Positions 51,647 through 61,141 are shown, numbered from the stretch's first letter. The stretch: 64,000 nucleotides of DNA from Pectobacterium araliae (GCF_037076465.1 NZ_AP028908.1:1-64000); one strand, 5' to 3'. Translations and numbers: made by a program. Notes: generated by a model not told the origin, from the sequence alone.

Positions 51647-53305
51647 ATGAGTGATATCGCACTTACCGTGAGTATGCTGGCGCTGGTTGCCGTTCTGGGG
51701 TTATGGATTGGCAATTGGCGGATTTATGGCGTCGGTTTAGGGATTGGCGGGGTTCTGTTCGGTGGGATCATCGTCGGGCATATTGCCCATCAGTACCAGA
51801 TTCAACTGAATGATGACATGTTGCACGTCATTCAGGAGTTCGGGCTGATCCTGTTTGTCTACACCATTGGTATTCAGGTTGGGCCAGGCTTCTTTTCCTC
51901 TCTGCGCGTATCTGGCCTGCGCCTGAATGCGTTTGCCCTGTTGACGGTATTTCTCGGCAGTGTGGTGACCGTCATGCTGCACAAACTGCTCAACATTCCT
52001 CTGCCTATTATTCTCGGTATTTTCTCCGGTGCGGTGACCAACACGCCTTCTCTCGGTGCGGGTCAGCAGATTCTGGCCGATCTTGGTTCGAGTACAACCT
52101 TAGTGAACCAGATGGGGACGGGTTACGCGATGGCGTATCCGTTGGGGATCTGCGGCATTTTACTGGTGATGTGGCTGATGCGCGTCCTGTTTCGCGTGGT
52201 GGTGGAGAACGAGGCAAAACAGTTTGAGGCGAGTAATGGTCAGCACCATGAACAACTGCAAACGATGAATGTGTCAGTAACAAATACCAATCTGCAAGGG
52301 CTGGCGATTCAGGATGTGCCAATTCTGAACCGCGATACTATCGTCTGTTCGCGCCTGAAACGCGGTGATGAACTGATGGTGCCGTCGCCGCAGACGCTGA
52401 TCCAACTGGGTGATTATCTGCATTTGGTTGGCGCGAAAAACGATCTGGAGCAGGCGCGGCTGGTCATCGGTAATGAAGTGGAGACGTCGCTCTCTACGCG
52501 CGGCACGGATCTGCACGTTGAACGCGTGGTGGTGACGAATGAGAAGGTGCTGGGACGCAAGATTCGCGAGCTGAATCTGAAGCAAAACTATGATGTGGTG
52601 ATTTCGCGCTTGAATCGTGCGGGCGTTGAGCTGGTCGCCAGCAATCAGGCCAGCCTGCAATTTGGCGATATTCTGAATCTGGTCGGGCGGAAAACGGCGA
52701 TTGATGCCGTTGCGGATATCGTGGGGAATGCACAGCAGAAGCTCCAGCAGGTACAGATGCTGCCCGTCTTTATCGGCATTGGACTGGGTGTACTGCTGGG
52801 TTCTGTGCCGCTGGTGATCCCTGGATTCCCCGTGGCGCTACGGCTCGGGCTCGCGGGGGGACCACTGGTGGTGGCGCTGGTGCTGGGGCGCATTGGCAGT
52901 ATCGGTAAATTGCACTGGTTTATGCCGCCTAGTGCGAATCTGGCGCTGCGCGAGCTCGGTATTGTGCTGTTCCTGTCGGTGGTGGGGCTAAAATCCGGCG
53001 GTGACTTCATCGATACGTTATTAAATGGCGACGGGGTGTGGTGGATTGGGTATGGTGCGCTGATTACCATTGTGCCGCTACTGCTTGTCGGCATACTGGC
53101 GAGAAGGCTGGGTAAGATGAACTACCTGACACTGTGCGGCATGCTGGCTGGCTCCATGACCGATCCGCCTGCGCTGGCGTTTGCCAATGGGCTTCACCCG
53201 ACCAGCGGTGCGGCGGCGCTGTCTTATGCCACGGTTTATCCGCTAGCGATGTTTCTGCGCATTATGTCGCCGCAGTTACTAGCCGTACTGTTCCTGACCC
53301 TCTAA
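51647..53305 (+). CDS. yidE: YidE-family transporter (AspT/YidE antiporter type)
   Basis: This 552-residue inner-membrane protein aligns with E. coli YidE (553). Two blocks of about five TM helices each flank a cytoplasmic part with two TrkA-C (RCK_C) domains (about residues 200-285 and 290-375, such as [20 protein letters not shown] and [20 protein letters not shown]). [16 protein letters not shown] in the first block and [20 protein letters not shown] in the second are the duplicated YidE/AspT signatures. The substrate is not known. In E. coli it directly follows ibpB; here cassette 1 separates them. Confidence 0.95.
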   Translation: MSDIALTVSMLALVAVLGLWIGNWRIYGVGLGIGGVLFGGIIVGHIAHQYQIQLNDDMLHVIQEFGLILFVYTIGIQVGPGFFSSLRVSGLRLNAFALLTVFLGSVVTVMLHKLLNIPLPIILGIFSGAVTNTPSLGAGQQILADLGSSTTLVNQMGTGYAMAYPLGICGILLVMWLMRVLFRVVVENEAKQFEASNGQHHEQLQTMNVSVTNTNLQGLAIQDVPILNRDTIVCSRLKRGDELMVPSPQTLIQLGDYLHLVGAKNDLEQARLVIGNEVETSLSTRGTDLHVERVVVTNEKVLGRKIRELNLKQNYDVVISRLNRAGVELVASNQASLQFGDILNLVGRKTAIDAVADIVGNAQQKLQQVQMLPVFIGIGLGVLLGSVPLVIPGFPVALRLGLAGGPLVVALVLGRIGSIGKLHWFMPPSANLALRELGIVLFLSVVGLKSGGDFIDTLLNGDGVWWIGYGALITIVPLLLVGILARRLGKMNYLTLCGMLAGSMTDPPALAFANGLHPTSGAAALSYATVYPLAMFLRIMSPQLLAVLFLTL

Positions 53306-53588
53306 ATGTTATCAGTTGGATAAAAAATACTATTTCTTTCGCTGAATAATGGTTATTTGATCTTTTATTTTTTAATAAAGAAATACCTGAGTAAATAAAT
53401 AAGGAATGGATAACTCACTGTCTGGGAAAGAGTTATATTACCACTATTAGGTATAAGGTTTTTTTATCATTGATTTGTCGTTAACTTCGTTAATTTTATG
53501 TTCTTTAAATGTCAATTATTATTGAATTTTAAGGGTTTTTATCGGGAAATTAAAACCACGGTAGTTTCTTAAATAAATTAATGAACTA

Positions 53589-53704
53589 CTTTAGTAACTA
53601 AAGTAACTCTATTTTGCAGGCGCAGTATAATACTATCTCCTCATAATCACGTGATTTGATAAGACGAAAGAAGCACCCTGACTCCTTGTTTTTTCGTCTT
53701 TTTT
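53589..53704 (+). promoter_or_regulatory. Promoter, palindromes and leader hairpin of DASS gene
   Basis: In the 525-bp AT-rich gap between yidE and the DASS gene (no other gene seen), a palindrome CTTTAGT-A-ACTAAAG (53589-53603) covers the -35 zone of a TATAAT box (53626-53631). A second palindrome AATCACGTGATT (53645-53656) follows. Then comes a terminator-like hairpin AAGACGAAA/TTTCGTCTT (53661-53669 with 53692-53700) with TTTT. The hairpin lies between promoter and gene, so attenuation is possible. It could instead end yidE transcription. Confidence 0.5.
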
Positions 53705-53830
53705 CCGCAGATGATTCCTGTTGCGTTGTTTCAGCAGGGTGACGAAGGAAGAACAACGAAATACCCACTCCTCCGCATGGGACATCCGTCGTGAATACAG
53801 CATTCCGTTTTAATGAAGAGTGGTGTTCTT

Positions 53831-55243
53831 ATGTCTGCGAATAACAGCAGGTTGATAAAGCTTCTAATTATCCTTTGTATTGCCGGTGGCTTATGGCTAT
53901 TGCCGGTTCCTGATGGAGTTAAACCTGATGCCTGGCACCTGATGGCGATTTTTATTGCCACGGTTGTCGGTCTGATTCTTTCTCCTTACCCGCTTGGCGC
54001 AATGGCGATGTTCAGCCTGACCTCGGTCGCCATATTAGGGTTATTACCCATTAAAGATGTGCTGGCGGGCTTTAGCGATCCCACTATTTGGATGATCGCC
54101 TGCGCCTTCTTTATCTCTCGCGGCTTTATCAAAACTGGCTTTGGCCGACGCATTGGTCTGTTGTTCATCAGCAAGCTTGGGAATAGCTCTCTCGGTCTGG
54201 CGTATGGTCTGGTGTTTACCGACCTGATGTTCGCTCCTGCGATGCCTTCTACGTCTGCACGCTGCGGTGGGATCATCACTCCGCTGTTCCGGTCCATTGC
54301 CGAAGCCTATGACTCCACGCCGGAAAAAGGCACACAGCGCCGCATTGGTGCGTTTCTGGTGCAGTCCATTTTCCAGTGTAACGCCGTGACATCTGCGATG
54401 TTTATGACCTCCATGGCGGGTAACCCGATGGTGGCGAAGCTGGCTTCCCAATTTGGTATTCACATCAGTTGGACGGATTGGGCGTTAGCGACATTGCTGC
54501 CAGGTTTCTTGTCTCTGGCGCTGATTCCTTACCTGATCTACCGTTTCTACCCGCCTGAACTGAAGAAAACCTCAGAAATGCGCGCTATCGCCGTCGAAAG
54601 ACTGCGAGAAATGGGCAAAATGACCCGCGACGAGTGGGTGGTGCTGGGCGTGTTCCTGGGTCTGGTCACCTTCTGGGTGTTGGGTTCTACGCTGAATATC
54701 GACGCGACGCTGACCGCGCTGGCTGGCCTGAGCGTGCTGTTGCTCAGTCGTGCGCTGACTTGGGACGACGTGGTGGGTGAGAAAGAAGCCTGGCACACCG
54801 TGGTATGGTTTGCCGTGCTGATGACGCTGGCGGGTCAGCTAAACAAAATGGGCTTGATTACCTGGCTGGGTGGATTGGCTGGTAATGCGGTCAGCGGGAT
54901 GCACTGGCTGCCGATGCTGGGTCTGCTGTTGCTGGTGTACTACTACAGCCACTACCTGATGGCGAGTGCGATTGCCCACATCAGCGCCATGTATGCGATT
55001 TTCGTCTCCATCGCGCTGGCCGCTGGCGCGCCACCAATGCTGACCGTATTGGTATTCGGTATCTTCAGTAACCTGTTTATGTCCACAACGCACTACTCCA
55101 GTGGCCCGGCACCGATTCTGTTCGGCACCGGCTACGTGCCGCTAGGAACCTGGTGGAAAATCGGTTTCTCCATTAGCCTGGTCATCATCCCTATCTGGCT
55201 GGGTGTTGGCGGAATGTGGTGGAAACTGCTCGGTTTCTGGTAA
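53831..55243 (+). CDS. DASS-family di/tricarboxylate transporter (CitT/TtdT-like)
   Basis: This 470-residue inner-membrane protein has about 12-14 TM helices. It belongs to the divalent anion:sodium symporter family: LPVPDGVKPDAWHLMAIFIA, GFSDPTIWMIACAFFISRG, FAPAMPSTSARCGGIITPL and YYSHYLMASAIAHISAMYAI. Relatives exchange citrate, tartrate or C4-dicarboxylates. I use the ATG at 53831 (MSANNSRLIKLL); an in-frame ATG at 53813 adds six residues and neither has a strong ribosome site. It is upstream of a citrate-type two-component system, its probable regulator. Confidence 0.92.
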   Translation: MSANNSRLIKLLIILCIAGGLWLLPVPDGVKPDAWHLMAIFIATVVGLILSPYPLGAMAMFSLTSVAILGLLPIKDVLAGFSDPTIWMIACAFFISRGFIKTGFGRRIGLLFISKLGNSSLGLAYGLVFTDLMFAPAMPSTSARCGGIITPLFRSIAEAYDSTPEKGTQRRIGAFLVQSIFQCNAVTSAMFMTSMAGNPMVAKLASQFGIHISWTDWALATLLPGFLSLALIPYLIYRFYPPELKKTSEMRAIAVERLREMGKMTRDEWVVLGVFLGLVTFWVLGSTLNIDATLTALAGLSVLLLSRALTWDDVVGEKEAWHTVVWFAVLMTLAGQLNKMGLITWLGGLAGNAVSGMHWLPMLGLLLLVYYYSHYLMASAIAHISAMYAIFVSIALAAGAPPMLTVLVFGIFSNLFMSTTHYSSGPAPILFGTGYVPLGTWWKIGFSISLVIIPIWLGVGGMWWKLLGFW

Positions 55244-55329
55244 ACGCAATACTGCTGGCTTTCCTGATGCGAAACATTCTTGACACAAAAAATGTACCGC
55301 AACGTTAAGCCTGATTTCCTTTCTTCAAG

Positions 55330-55360
55330 CCTACGCCCTGTCCTTGTGACGGGGCGTAGG
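55330..55360. terminator. Hairpin between DASS gene and sensor kinase gene
   Basis: CCTACGCCC (55330-55338) pairs with GGGCGTAGG (55352-55360). There is no T run, so termination would be weak; it may protect the transporter mRNA or reduce read-through. Confidence 0.5.
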
Positions 55361-55431
55361 CATCACGGCACGCGAAACGCGACGAAACAGTATAAGATAA
55401 CGGTGTGATGATGGTGGTTTCGGAGAGTGAC

Positions 55432-57060
55432 ATGGGCAAGAAAAAGGTACCGCTAAAGCTGGGAACATCGGTATTTCTGATGGTGTCAGTGGTGCTTGGT
55501 GCGGTGTTGCTGGTGGTCTATTCCTTGCTGTTTTTTCGCATTAATCAGCTTTCAGAAGATTCTCTGCGGGAAAAAGCCTTTGCCATTGCTCGTACGTTTG
55601 CAGCATCTCCTGTCGTGATTGGTGAACTGAAAGGGATTGGCCGGCCAGAGGAAGTGCAGATTGCTGCGGAGACGATTCGCCAGCGTAATCAACTACTTTT
55701 TGTCACTGTCACGGATATGGACACGATACGCCATAGCCATCCTGAACCGGGTCGAATTGGCGAGTATTTCGCTGGTCGAGATATCTACCCGGCGTTGTTG
55801 GGCATGGAAAATACCGCCATTAATCGGGGAACGCTCGATCCGGCACTGCGGGTATTTACGCCGGTTTTCGACAATAACCACAAGCAGGTTGGCGTCGTCG
55901 CGCTGGGGATTGCCTTAACCAGCGTGCAGAAGGTGATTAGCGATAACCGCTGGATGATTCCCTGGACGCTGCTGGCGGGGGCGCTGGTTGGCTGGTTGGG
56001 TACGCTGATTTTGGTGAAGGTGCTCAAGCGTATTATGCTGGGATTCGAGCCGTTTGAGATCTCGAACCTGTTTGAACAGCGCAATGCGATGCTCAAACAC
56101 ATCAAAGAAGGGGTTATTGCGGTCGATCAACATGGTCGGATTACCGTCATCAATGATGAGGCGCGGCGGCTTTTCCGGGAGAATAAACCGCAGGGCAGTG
56201 AAACGTCGGTTCTGAAGCCAGCCGAACGCGTTAGCGAACAGTGGCTTGAATATCTGCACCTGAAACAGGTGTTGGAAAGGGGTACGCCGCGGCGTGATGA
56301 AGAGATTAGCTTTAATGGGCATCTATTGCTGACTAACACCGTCCCAGTTTTTGTGAAAGGCGATATTATCGGCGCGATTGCGACGTTCCGTGATAAAACG
56401 GAGATCAGCCAGTTGCTGCAACGGTTGAGTGGGATGTCCTACTACGCGGATGCACTGCGGGCGCAGTCGCACGAGTTTATGAACAAGTTGCACGTCATAT
56501 TAGGGATGCTGCACTTAAAATATTACTCGCAGTTGGAAGATTACATCCTGAAGACCGCCAATAATTATCAGGCGGAAATCGGCTCGATTATTCGTAAAGT
56601 GAAATCGCCAGTGATTGCCGGTTTTCTGTTGGGTAAAATTAATCGCGCGCGCGATCTCGGCATTACGCTCTCCATCAGCGAGGAGAGTCTGCTACCGGAT
56701 ACCGACGATGTCGATGCCACGAATGAACTGATTACCGTGTTGGGTAATCTGATTGAGAATGCGATGGACGCGATTGATGGGCAGGAAAACTGTGAAATCA
56801 GCGTGAGCTTCCATCATCAGAATAGCCGCCTTCACTGTACCGTGGGGGATGACGGCCCCGGCATTTCGCTGGAGAGCCAGGCGCGCATTTATGAACAGGG
56901 ATTCTCTACCAAAGGCAGCGGGCGCGGTATTGGCCTGTACCTGACCAAACAGAGTCTGGAGAAGATTGGCGGCACTATCGAGTTTGAATCAGAACCTGAG
57001 GTGTACACCCAGTTTTTCGTTACTATTCCTTATCAAGCAAGGCTGTTTGACCATGATTAA
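55432..57060 (+). CDS. dpiB: Citrate-type sensor histidine kinase (DpiB/CitA family)
   Basis: This 542-residue membrane kinase has TM1 near residues 15-37 and a periplasmic CitA-type PAS sensor, about 40-170 (LLFVTVTDMDTIRHSHPEPG, with Arg and His expected to hold carboxylates). TM2 lies near 175-200, then a cytoplasmic PAS, the phospho-His (about 347) in RAQSHEFMNKLHVILGML, and a HATPase domain (NLIENAMDAI, DDGPGI, GIGLYLTKQ). I use the ATG at 55432 behind GGAG; starts from 55405 are possible. The next gene overlaps by eight bases. The family is certain, citrate as ligand is inferred. Confidence 0.9.
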   Translation: MGKKKVPLKLGTSVFLMVSVVLGAVLLVVYSLLFFRINQLSEDSLREKAFAIARTFAASPVVIGELKGIGRPEEVQIAAETIRQRNQLLFVTVTDMDTIRHSHPEPGRIGEYFAGRDIYPALLGMENTAINRGTLDPALRVFTPVFDNNHKQVGVVALGIALTSVQKVISDNRWMIPWTLLAGALVGWLGTLILVKVLKRIMLGFEPFEISNLFEQRNAMLKHIKEGVIAVDQHGRITVINDEARRLFRENKPQGSETSVLKPAERVSEQWLEYLHLKQVLERGTPRRDEEISFNGHLLLTNTVPVFVKGDIIGAIATFRDKTEISQLLQRLSGMSYYADALRAQSHEFMNKLHVILGMLHLKYYSQLEDYILKTANNYQAEIGSIIRKVKSPVIAGFLLGKINRARDLGITLSISEESLLPDTDDVDATNELITVLGNLIENAMDAIDGQENCEISVSFHHQNSRLHCTVGDDGPGISLESQARIYEQGFSTKGSGRGIGLYLTKQSLEKIGGTIEFESEPEVYTQFFVTIPYQARLFDHD

Positions 57061-57775
57061 TGTACTGATTGTTGATGACGATGCCATGGTTGCAGAGCTG
57101 AACAAATCTTATCTGAACCAGGTTTCTGGATTTAGCTGCTACGCGACCGTCCCCACGTTGCAGCAGGCGCGGAACCTGCTGATGCAACCTGACTCGGAAA
57201 TCGATTTGGTACTGCTGGATATTTACATGCAGCAGGATAATGGACTGGATTTGTTACCGACTATCCGTGAATTCAGTGAAAAGACGGACGTCATCATCAT
57301 CTCGTCTGCCAGCGATGTGTATACCATCAAAAAAGCGCTGCACTACGGCGTTGTGGATTATCTGATTAAGCCTTTCCAGTTCTCGCGTTTTGAACAGGCC
57401 CTGACCGCCTATCGCGAAGAGACGAACTTGTTCAAGCACCGCGATTTTGTTGGGCAGTCGGATATTGATAATCTGATCCGCCGTACCAGCAGTAGCACGG
57501 TCAGTGAACGTAAGAAATTGCCGAAAGGGCTGACCAGTCTAACGCTGCGTACCGTTTGCGAGTGGATTGAAGGTAATCAGGGCATTGAGTTTTCTACCGA
57601 AATGCTGGCGAATGCGATTGGTATTTCTCGTGTGTCCTGCCGTAAATATCTGATTTATCTGTCTGAAACCAATATTCTGACCACCAATATCCTGTACGGC
57701 TCAACCGGGAGACCGGTTTACCTGTATCGCCTGTTGCCGGAAAAGCAGGACTCGCTGCGTCAATACTGTGAATAA
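57053..57775 (+). CDS. dpiA: Response regulator, DpiA/CitB family
   Basis: This 240-residue regulator has a receiver domain (residues 1-120; acidic pocket VDDD, phospho-acceptor Asp56 in LVLLDIYMQ, Lys in DYLIKPFQF). A C-terminal helix-turn-helix of the CitB type (VCEWIEGNQGIEFSTEMLAN, AIGISRVSCRKYLIYLSETN) follows. It probably activates the DASS gene upstream and the citS-like gene downstream. I use the ATG at 57053 (MINVLIVDDD). Its last 14 codons are duplicated 1.3 kb downstream, behind cassette 2. Confidence 0.92.
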   Translation: MINVLIVDDDAMVAELNKSYLNQVSGFSCYATVPTLQQARNLLMQPDSEIDLVLLDIYMQQDNGLDLLPTIREFSEKTDVIIISSASDVYTIKKALHYGVVDYLIKPFQFSRFEQALTAYREETNLFKHRDFVGQSDIDNLIRRTSSSTVSERKKLPKGLTSLTLRTVCEWIEGNQGIEFSTEMLANAIGISRVSCRKYLIYLSETNILTTNILYGSTGRPVYLYRLLPEKQDSLRQYCE

Positions 57776-57789
57776 GTAGCGGTGAATAA
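57731..57789. repeat. Direct repeat, left copy of cassette 2
   Basis: This 59-bp sequence covers the last 14 codons and stop of the dpiA-like gene (LLPEKQDSLRQYCE) plus AGTAGCGGTGAATA. It recurs at 59067-59125 with a single mismatch (G/A). Confidence 0.97.
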
Positions 57790-57817
57790 TTAGCAGTAAA
57801 TAAGGTAAACAGAAACG

Positions 57818-57840
57818 AGGCGGGAGCGATCCCGCCTTGT
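57818..57840 (+). terminator. Terminator behind dpiA-like gene, inside cassette 2
   Basis: AGGCGGGA (57818-57825) pairs with TCCCGCCT (57830-57837), then TGT. The short T run suggests moderate strength. Confidence 0.7.
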
Positions 57841-57885
57841 GCTATACACAATTCAGTGACGATGAAACCAAATGGAGTTGGTTGA

Positions 57886-58779
57886 GTGGAACACGATAAA
57901 TTTATGCAATATGGCCGTGGGTTGGGGTTATGGCGTAACCCACGGGAAAATATTAAGCCCGAACCAACAAATTACTTCAGGGATGACCCGATTTACCTCA
58001 TGCCGTCAAAAGGGGAATGGGTTAATCAAATTCAAGAGTGTAAAAAAGAAAATAACCCATTAGAGAACGGTGTATTTATCTGGACAGAAATTAAGGGTAC
58101 AGGTCACGCTTTTGTCTCAGTGCATGAGGGTAATAATGCTTCTGTGTTCACTTATGGTCGATTCGGTAGACGGTCTGGTGTTGCCGGGGCTGTCGGTGAT
58201 GGCATCTTAAATTTTTTGCAGTTTGAAGATGCGCGGACATATTACCGAGAAGAGCTGTACAAGATGGAAGCGAAAGCATTCGTTATTACAGATGCAGATC
58301 CTAAGATTGCCCGATTGTACTTTGAAAAGCTATGGCGCTCAGGTGGCAAGGTGAAAGAAACCATCAAGATGGGGGAAAGCACTAAAAGAAACGGTCGAAC
58401 AATCGATCAATATGATGTTACAGGCGTGAACTGTACAACCCATGCAACAAAAGGCGTGAAGATTGCGGGATCACAGGTATTTGAGGGAGGATATACGATT
58501 AACTCTCAGATACAGATTAATTACGAAGAAGATTTCGCCGTTCCGGTATCGCTACAGCGGTATTTAGAACGAAAAAACACTGAATCATCGATGCTTGTTG
58601 TTGATATGACCAGTGAATTTAGAAAGCAGTACCCGAATACCGACAACTACACATCGATAAGCGAAGATACTGCGTTAAGAGTCGTCTCCGAGACTGTTTC
58701 TGGTATAGGTAAAATTTCACCTTATTCTGGTGGTACTATCGGTGGGTTATTAGATGGGGCACACGATGTTAACAAGTAA
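57886..58779 (+). CDS. Candidate toxin/effector, permuted papain-like (cassette 2)
   Basis: This 297-residue protein has no signal or membrane segment. His74 in GTGHAFVSVHEGNN is followed by VFTYGRFGRR and, at Cys183, DVTGVNCTTHATKG. The His-then-Cys order and the GHAFVSV strand are those of circularly permuted NlpC/P60 or LRAT-like hydrolases that I recall at the ends of Rhs or type VI effectors. The GTG start at 57886 is eight bases behind GGAG. A two-helix membrane protein gene overlaps its end, and 59-bp direct repeats flank the pair. Activity, delivery route and target are inference; no PAAR, VgrG or Hcp gene is in the window. Confidence 0.6.
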   Translation: MEHDKFMQYGRGLGLWRNPRENIKPEPTNYFRDDPIYLMPSKGEWVNQIQECKKENNPLENGVFIWTEIKGTGHAFVSVHEGNNASVFTYGRFGRRSGVAGAVGDGILNFLQFEDARTYYREELYKMEAKAFVITDADPKIARLYFEKLWRSGGKVKETIKMGESTKRNGRTIDQYDVTGVNCTTHATKGVKIAGSQVFEGGYTINSQIQINYEEDFAVPVSLQRYLERKNTESSMLVVDMTSEFRKQYPNTDNYTSISEDTALRVVSETVSGIGKISPYSGGTIGGLLDGAHDVNK

Positions 58780-59038
58780 ATGCAAGACGTTTATTCGATG
58801 GTTTAGTATTTGCCTTGTCTCTTTTTTTTATTTGATAAGCATTGCTCTTTTTTCTTTTGGACATGTTCAAGATAAGGAAAGAATGGCTTTTTTATCTGAT
58901 AAAACAGTGTCAGTTGAATACCATTTTGCGATACTGGCTGATATGAGAGAGTCTATGGATTCCATGTATTCAGCCACACTAATTGGTTTCCCAATTAGTG
59001 TGATCCTGATTCTGATCCTTTTCAAAAAGGTTAGGTAG
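58766..59038 (+). CDS. Candidate immunity protein, two-TM small protein
   Basis: This protein of about 90 residues has two membrane helices: RWFSICLVSFFYLISIALFS at the N-terminus and YSATLIGFPISVILILILF at the C-terminus. The loop between them, about 35 residues, is likely periplasmic (HVQDKERMAFLSDKTVSVEY). Its start overlaps the stop of the toxin candidate; the ATG at 58766 has GGGG upstream, while the ATG at 58754 would add four residues. Small two-helix membrane partners are common immunity proteins of envelope-targeting toxins. Confidence 0.55.
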   Translation: MLTSKCKTFIRWFSICLVSFFYLISIALFSFGHVQDKERMAFLSDKTVSVEYHFAILADMRESMDSMYSATLIGFPISVILILILFKKVR

Positions 59039-59066
59039 TTGCGGTAAGCCAAACCATTACTAATGG

Positions 59067-59125
59067 CTGTTGCCAGAAAAGCAGGACTCGCTGCGTCAAT
59101 ACTGTGAATAAGTAGCGGTGAATAA
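59067..59125. repeat. Direct repeat, right copy of cassette 2 (dpiA 3' remnant)
   Basis: This 59-bp copy of 57731-57789 carries LLPEKQDSLRQYCE and a stop without the rest of the gene. It directly precedes the terminator at 59126. Confidence 0.97.
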
Positions 59126-59163
59126 ACAAAAACGCTACGGCAATGACCGTGGCGTTTTTGTTA
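59126..59163. terminator. Bidirectional terminator before citS-like gene
   Basis: ACAAAAACGCTACGG (59126-59140) pairs with CCGTGGCGTTTTTGT (59147-59161) with one G-U pair. A and T runs are inside both stem ends, so it works for both convergent units. It is probably the native terminator of the dpiBA operon, now displaced by cassette 2. Confidence 0.88.
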
Positions 59164-59182
59164 TTGGGGGGTTGTGGTTGAG

Positions 59183-60526
59183 TTAAGCAACCCAGCCCAG
59201 TAGCAGCGTTGCGGCGATGACGGTAGAGGCACCGCCGATACGGGTGGCGATCTGTGCGAACGGCATCAGAGACATACGATTAGAGGCAGACAGAATGGCG
59301 ACGTCACCTGTACCACCCAGCCCGCTGTGGCACGTGGTTACGATAGAAGCCTCAATCGGGTACATGTTCAGATAAGGTGCAACCAGGAAGCTCACCAGCG
59401 CCATGGACAGCACCACAGAACCACAGACGATGACGTAACCCACGGAGAATACCGCGACGACGCTCTCTAGTGGAATATACAGCATACCAAGCCCGATCAT
59501 CAGCGGCCACACCAGAGAACTGGATACGAACTTGTAAACGCTGTGCGCACCCGTTTCCATAACGGCAGGGATAATGCGTCCATATTTGCAAAAGACGGCG
59601 ATCAGAATCATCAGCACCGGACCAGGGATGTGTATCAGTCTTTCAAACAGGCCGCCGACGATGAAGAAGGCGCAAATCATCAGCAATCCACCGCCCATCA
59701 GGTGAAAATCGACCGGTTTTGGCGCGTCGTTTACGGTAAACATCGCGTTGTCTTCGTCACTGCGAACCAGACGGCCTTCACCGTTCAGATCCTTGCGACG
59801 CATCCCCAGGCGGGACAGCACACCCGCACACAGAATGGCGAAGATGTTACCAACGACGGCTGCGGGGGCTAACTGAGCGACATACACATCCGGGCTTTGT
59901 CCCAGGATCGCAGAATAGGCTAAGGATAACGGCAGGATGCCTTCGCCAATACCACCGCCGATGATGGGCACGATAATGAAGAAGAAGGTGTGATAAACGC
60001 TGTAGCCGCACAGTTTACCAACCAGCAAACCGGTTGCCAGCGCGGTTGCGGTGCCGATAACCAGCGGGACGAACATGCGCACCATTCCCTGAATCAGGAT
60101 TTTGCGGTTCATGCCCAGAATACTGCCGACCACCAGACAGGCGATGACGAAATAGAGGAAGTTCGCCTCTTTCATCAGCAGGTGTACGGTTTTCATGGTG
60201 TTGTCATTGAATAAATTAAAATACACCATAATGGAAGGCACCATCAGGCACAGAATCGCCGGGCCGCCAATATCTTTGAATACGGGAATATTGCTGCCGA
60301 TATGCGCCAGTAAAAAACCCATTGTCATGATGACGGCGAAACCGCCAATCATGTTTTTAGGCAAATATCCTTCATAGGCAGCGATAGCAACAACAGCGGT
60401 AATCGCCATAAAAAGTGCAACGGGAACGGAGCCAATTTTCTTTTTAAAGAAGTCGCCGATAAACGATGACGGTGTTTCCAGAGCGAGATCGTTCTCACAT
60501 AAAATATCAGTTTCAGTTTTTTTCAT
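59183..60526 (-). CDS. 2-hydroxycarboxylate transporter (CitS type)
   Basis: This 447-residue inner-membrane protein of the 2-HCT family imports citrate or malate with sodium or protons. Both reentrant-loop motifs are present: PIIGGGIGEGILPLSLAYS in the first half and HSGLGGTGDVAILSASNRMS in the second, the latter with the conserved Arg in QIATRIGGAS. I use the ATG at 60526 (MKKTETDILCEN) behind AGGGTGA. It converges on the DpiBA-like genes, which probably regulate it. No citrate lyase genes are in the window, so the fate of the imported acid is open. Confidence 0.93.
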   Translation of the reverse strand: MKKTETDILCENDLALETPSSFIGDFFKKKIGSVPVALFMAITAVVAIAAYEGYLPKNMIGGFAVIMTMGFLLAHIGSNIPVFKDIGGPAILCLMVPSIMVYFNLFNDNTMKTVHLLMKEANFLYFVIACLVVGSILGMNRKILIQGMVRMFVPLVIGTATALATGLLVGKLCGYSVYHTFFFIIVPIIGGGIGEGILPLSLAYSAILGQSPDVYVAQLAPAAVVGNIFAILCAGVLSRLGMRRKDLNGEGRLVRSDEDNAMFTVNDAPKPVDFHLMGGGLLMICAFFIVGGLFERLIHIPGPVLMILIAVFCKYGRIIPAVMETGAHSVYKFVSSSLVWPLMIGLGMLYIPLESVVAVFSVGYVIVCGSVVLSMALVSFLVAPYLNMYPIEASIVTTCHSGLGGTGDVAILSASNRMSLMPFAQIATRIGGASTVIAATLLLGWVA

Positions 60527-61141
60527 TATATTCACCCTGTAGGACTGTTGGTACAGAAAGAAATTACATCCCTGCCGTGTCATACTGTTAAGATATTGAT
60601 AGTGCGTCATTATCGACGTAGATTATTGCCTTTTTTATCACCCGTATCGGTGTGATTATCGAGCATTGCTCATGCCATTGGCGGTGGAATGTTTATTATC
60701 AGAAAGCAGAAAAATACACTTTTTTGTTTTTTATCAATCATTAACAAAAAATAAAGAATGATGGATATTATTTAACAATAAATGACTTCTGAGGGTAATC
60801 TAGCATGATGAAATGTTAAAAATAATACGTTAATTACGTATTTGTGAAGTTATCAGCAACTTCATTTTAAATAACTTACGTCATTTTTTTGTAATTAAAA
60901 TTATTTTTATGAAAGAGAAGGGGAATTAAACCAGAGGAAAAGGTGAGTTATAACGTGAAAATATCACTTTATGAGAATAAGTAAATAGTGTGGTTTAATT
61001 TTGGTGAAAATATTTATTTAACTAAAATAGCCAATTAATTATTGAGCAATATCATTTTCTCGCAGGTATATAAAGGGGTAGCCCGTGAGGGCGGTGATGT
61101 CAGCAAAGCATGAAGGGACAACTGTCGGGTAGGTTGATACA
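60527..61141. promoter_or_regulatory. AT-rich gap upstream of citS-like gene
   Basis: This 615-bp region has no convincing gene. It is strongly AT-rich, as CitB/DcuR-type binding regions often are, and contains a near-palindrome TACGTTAATTACGTA (60826-60840). It should hold the citS promoter near 60530-60700. Nothing else was recognised. Confidence 0.4.

Noticed and set aside
49847..59038. Cassettes 1 and 2 as restriction-modification or antiphage systems
   Set aside because: No methylase, nuclease, ATPase or nucleotide-cyclase motif in any of the four proteins; partners are envelope-anchored, which fits immunity to a cell-envelope toxin better.
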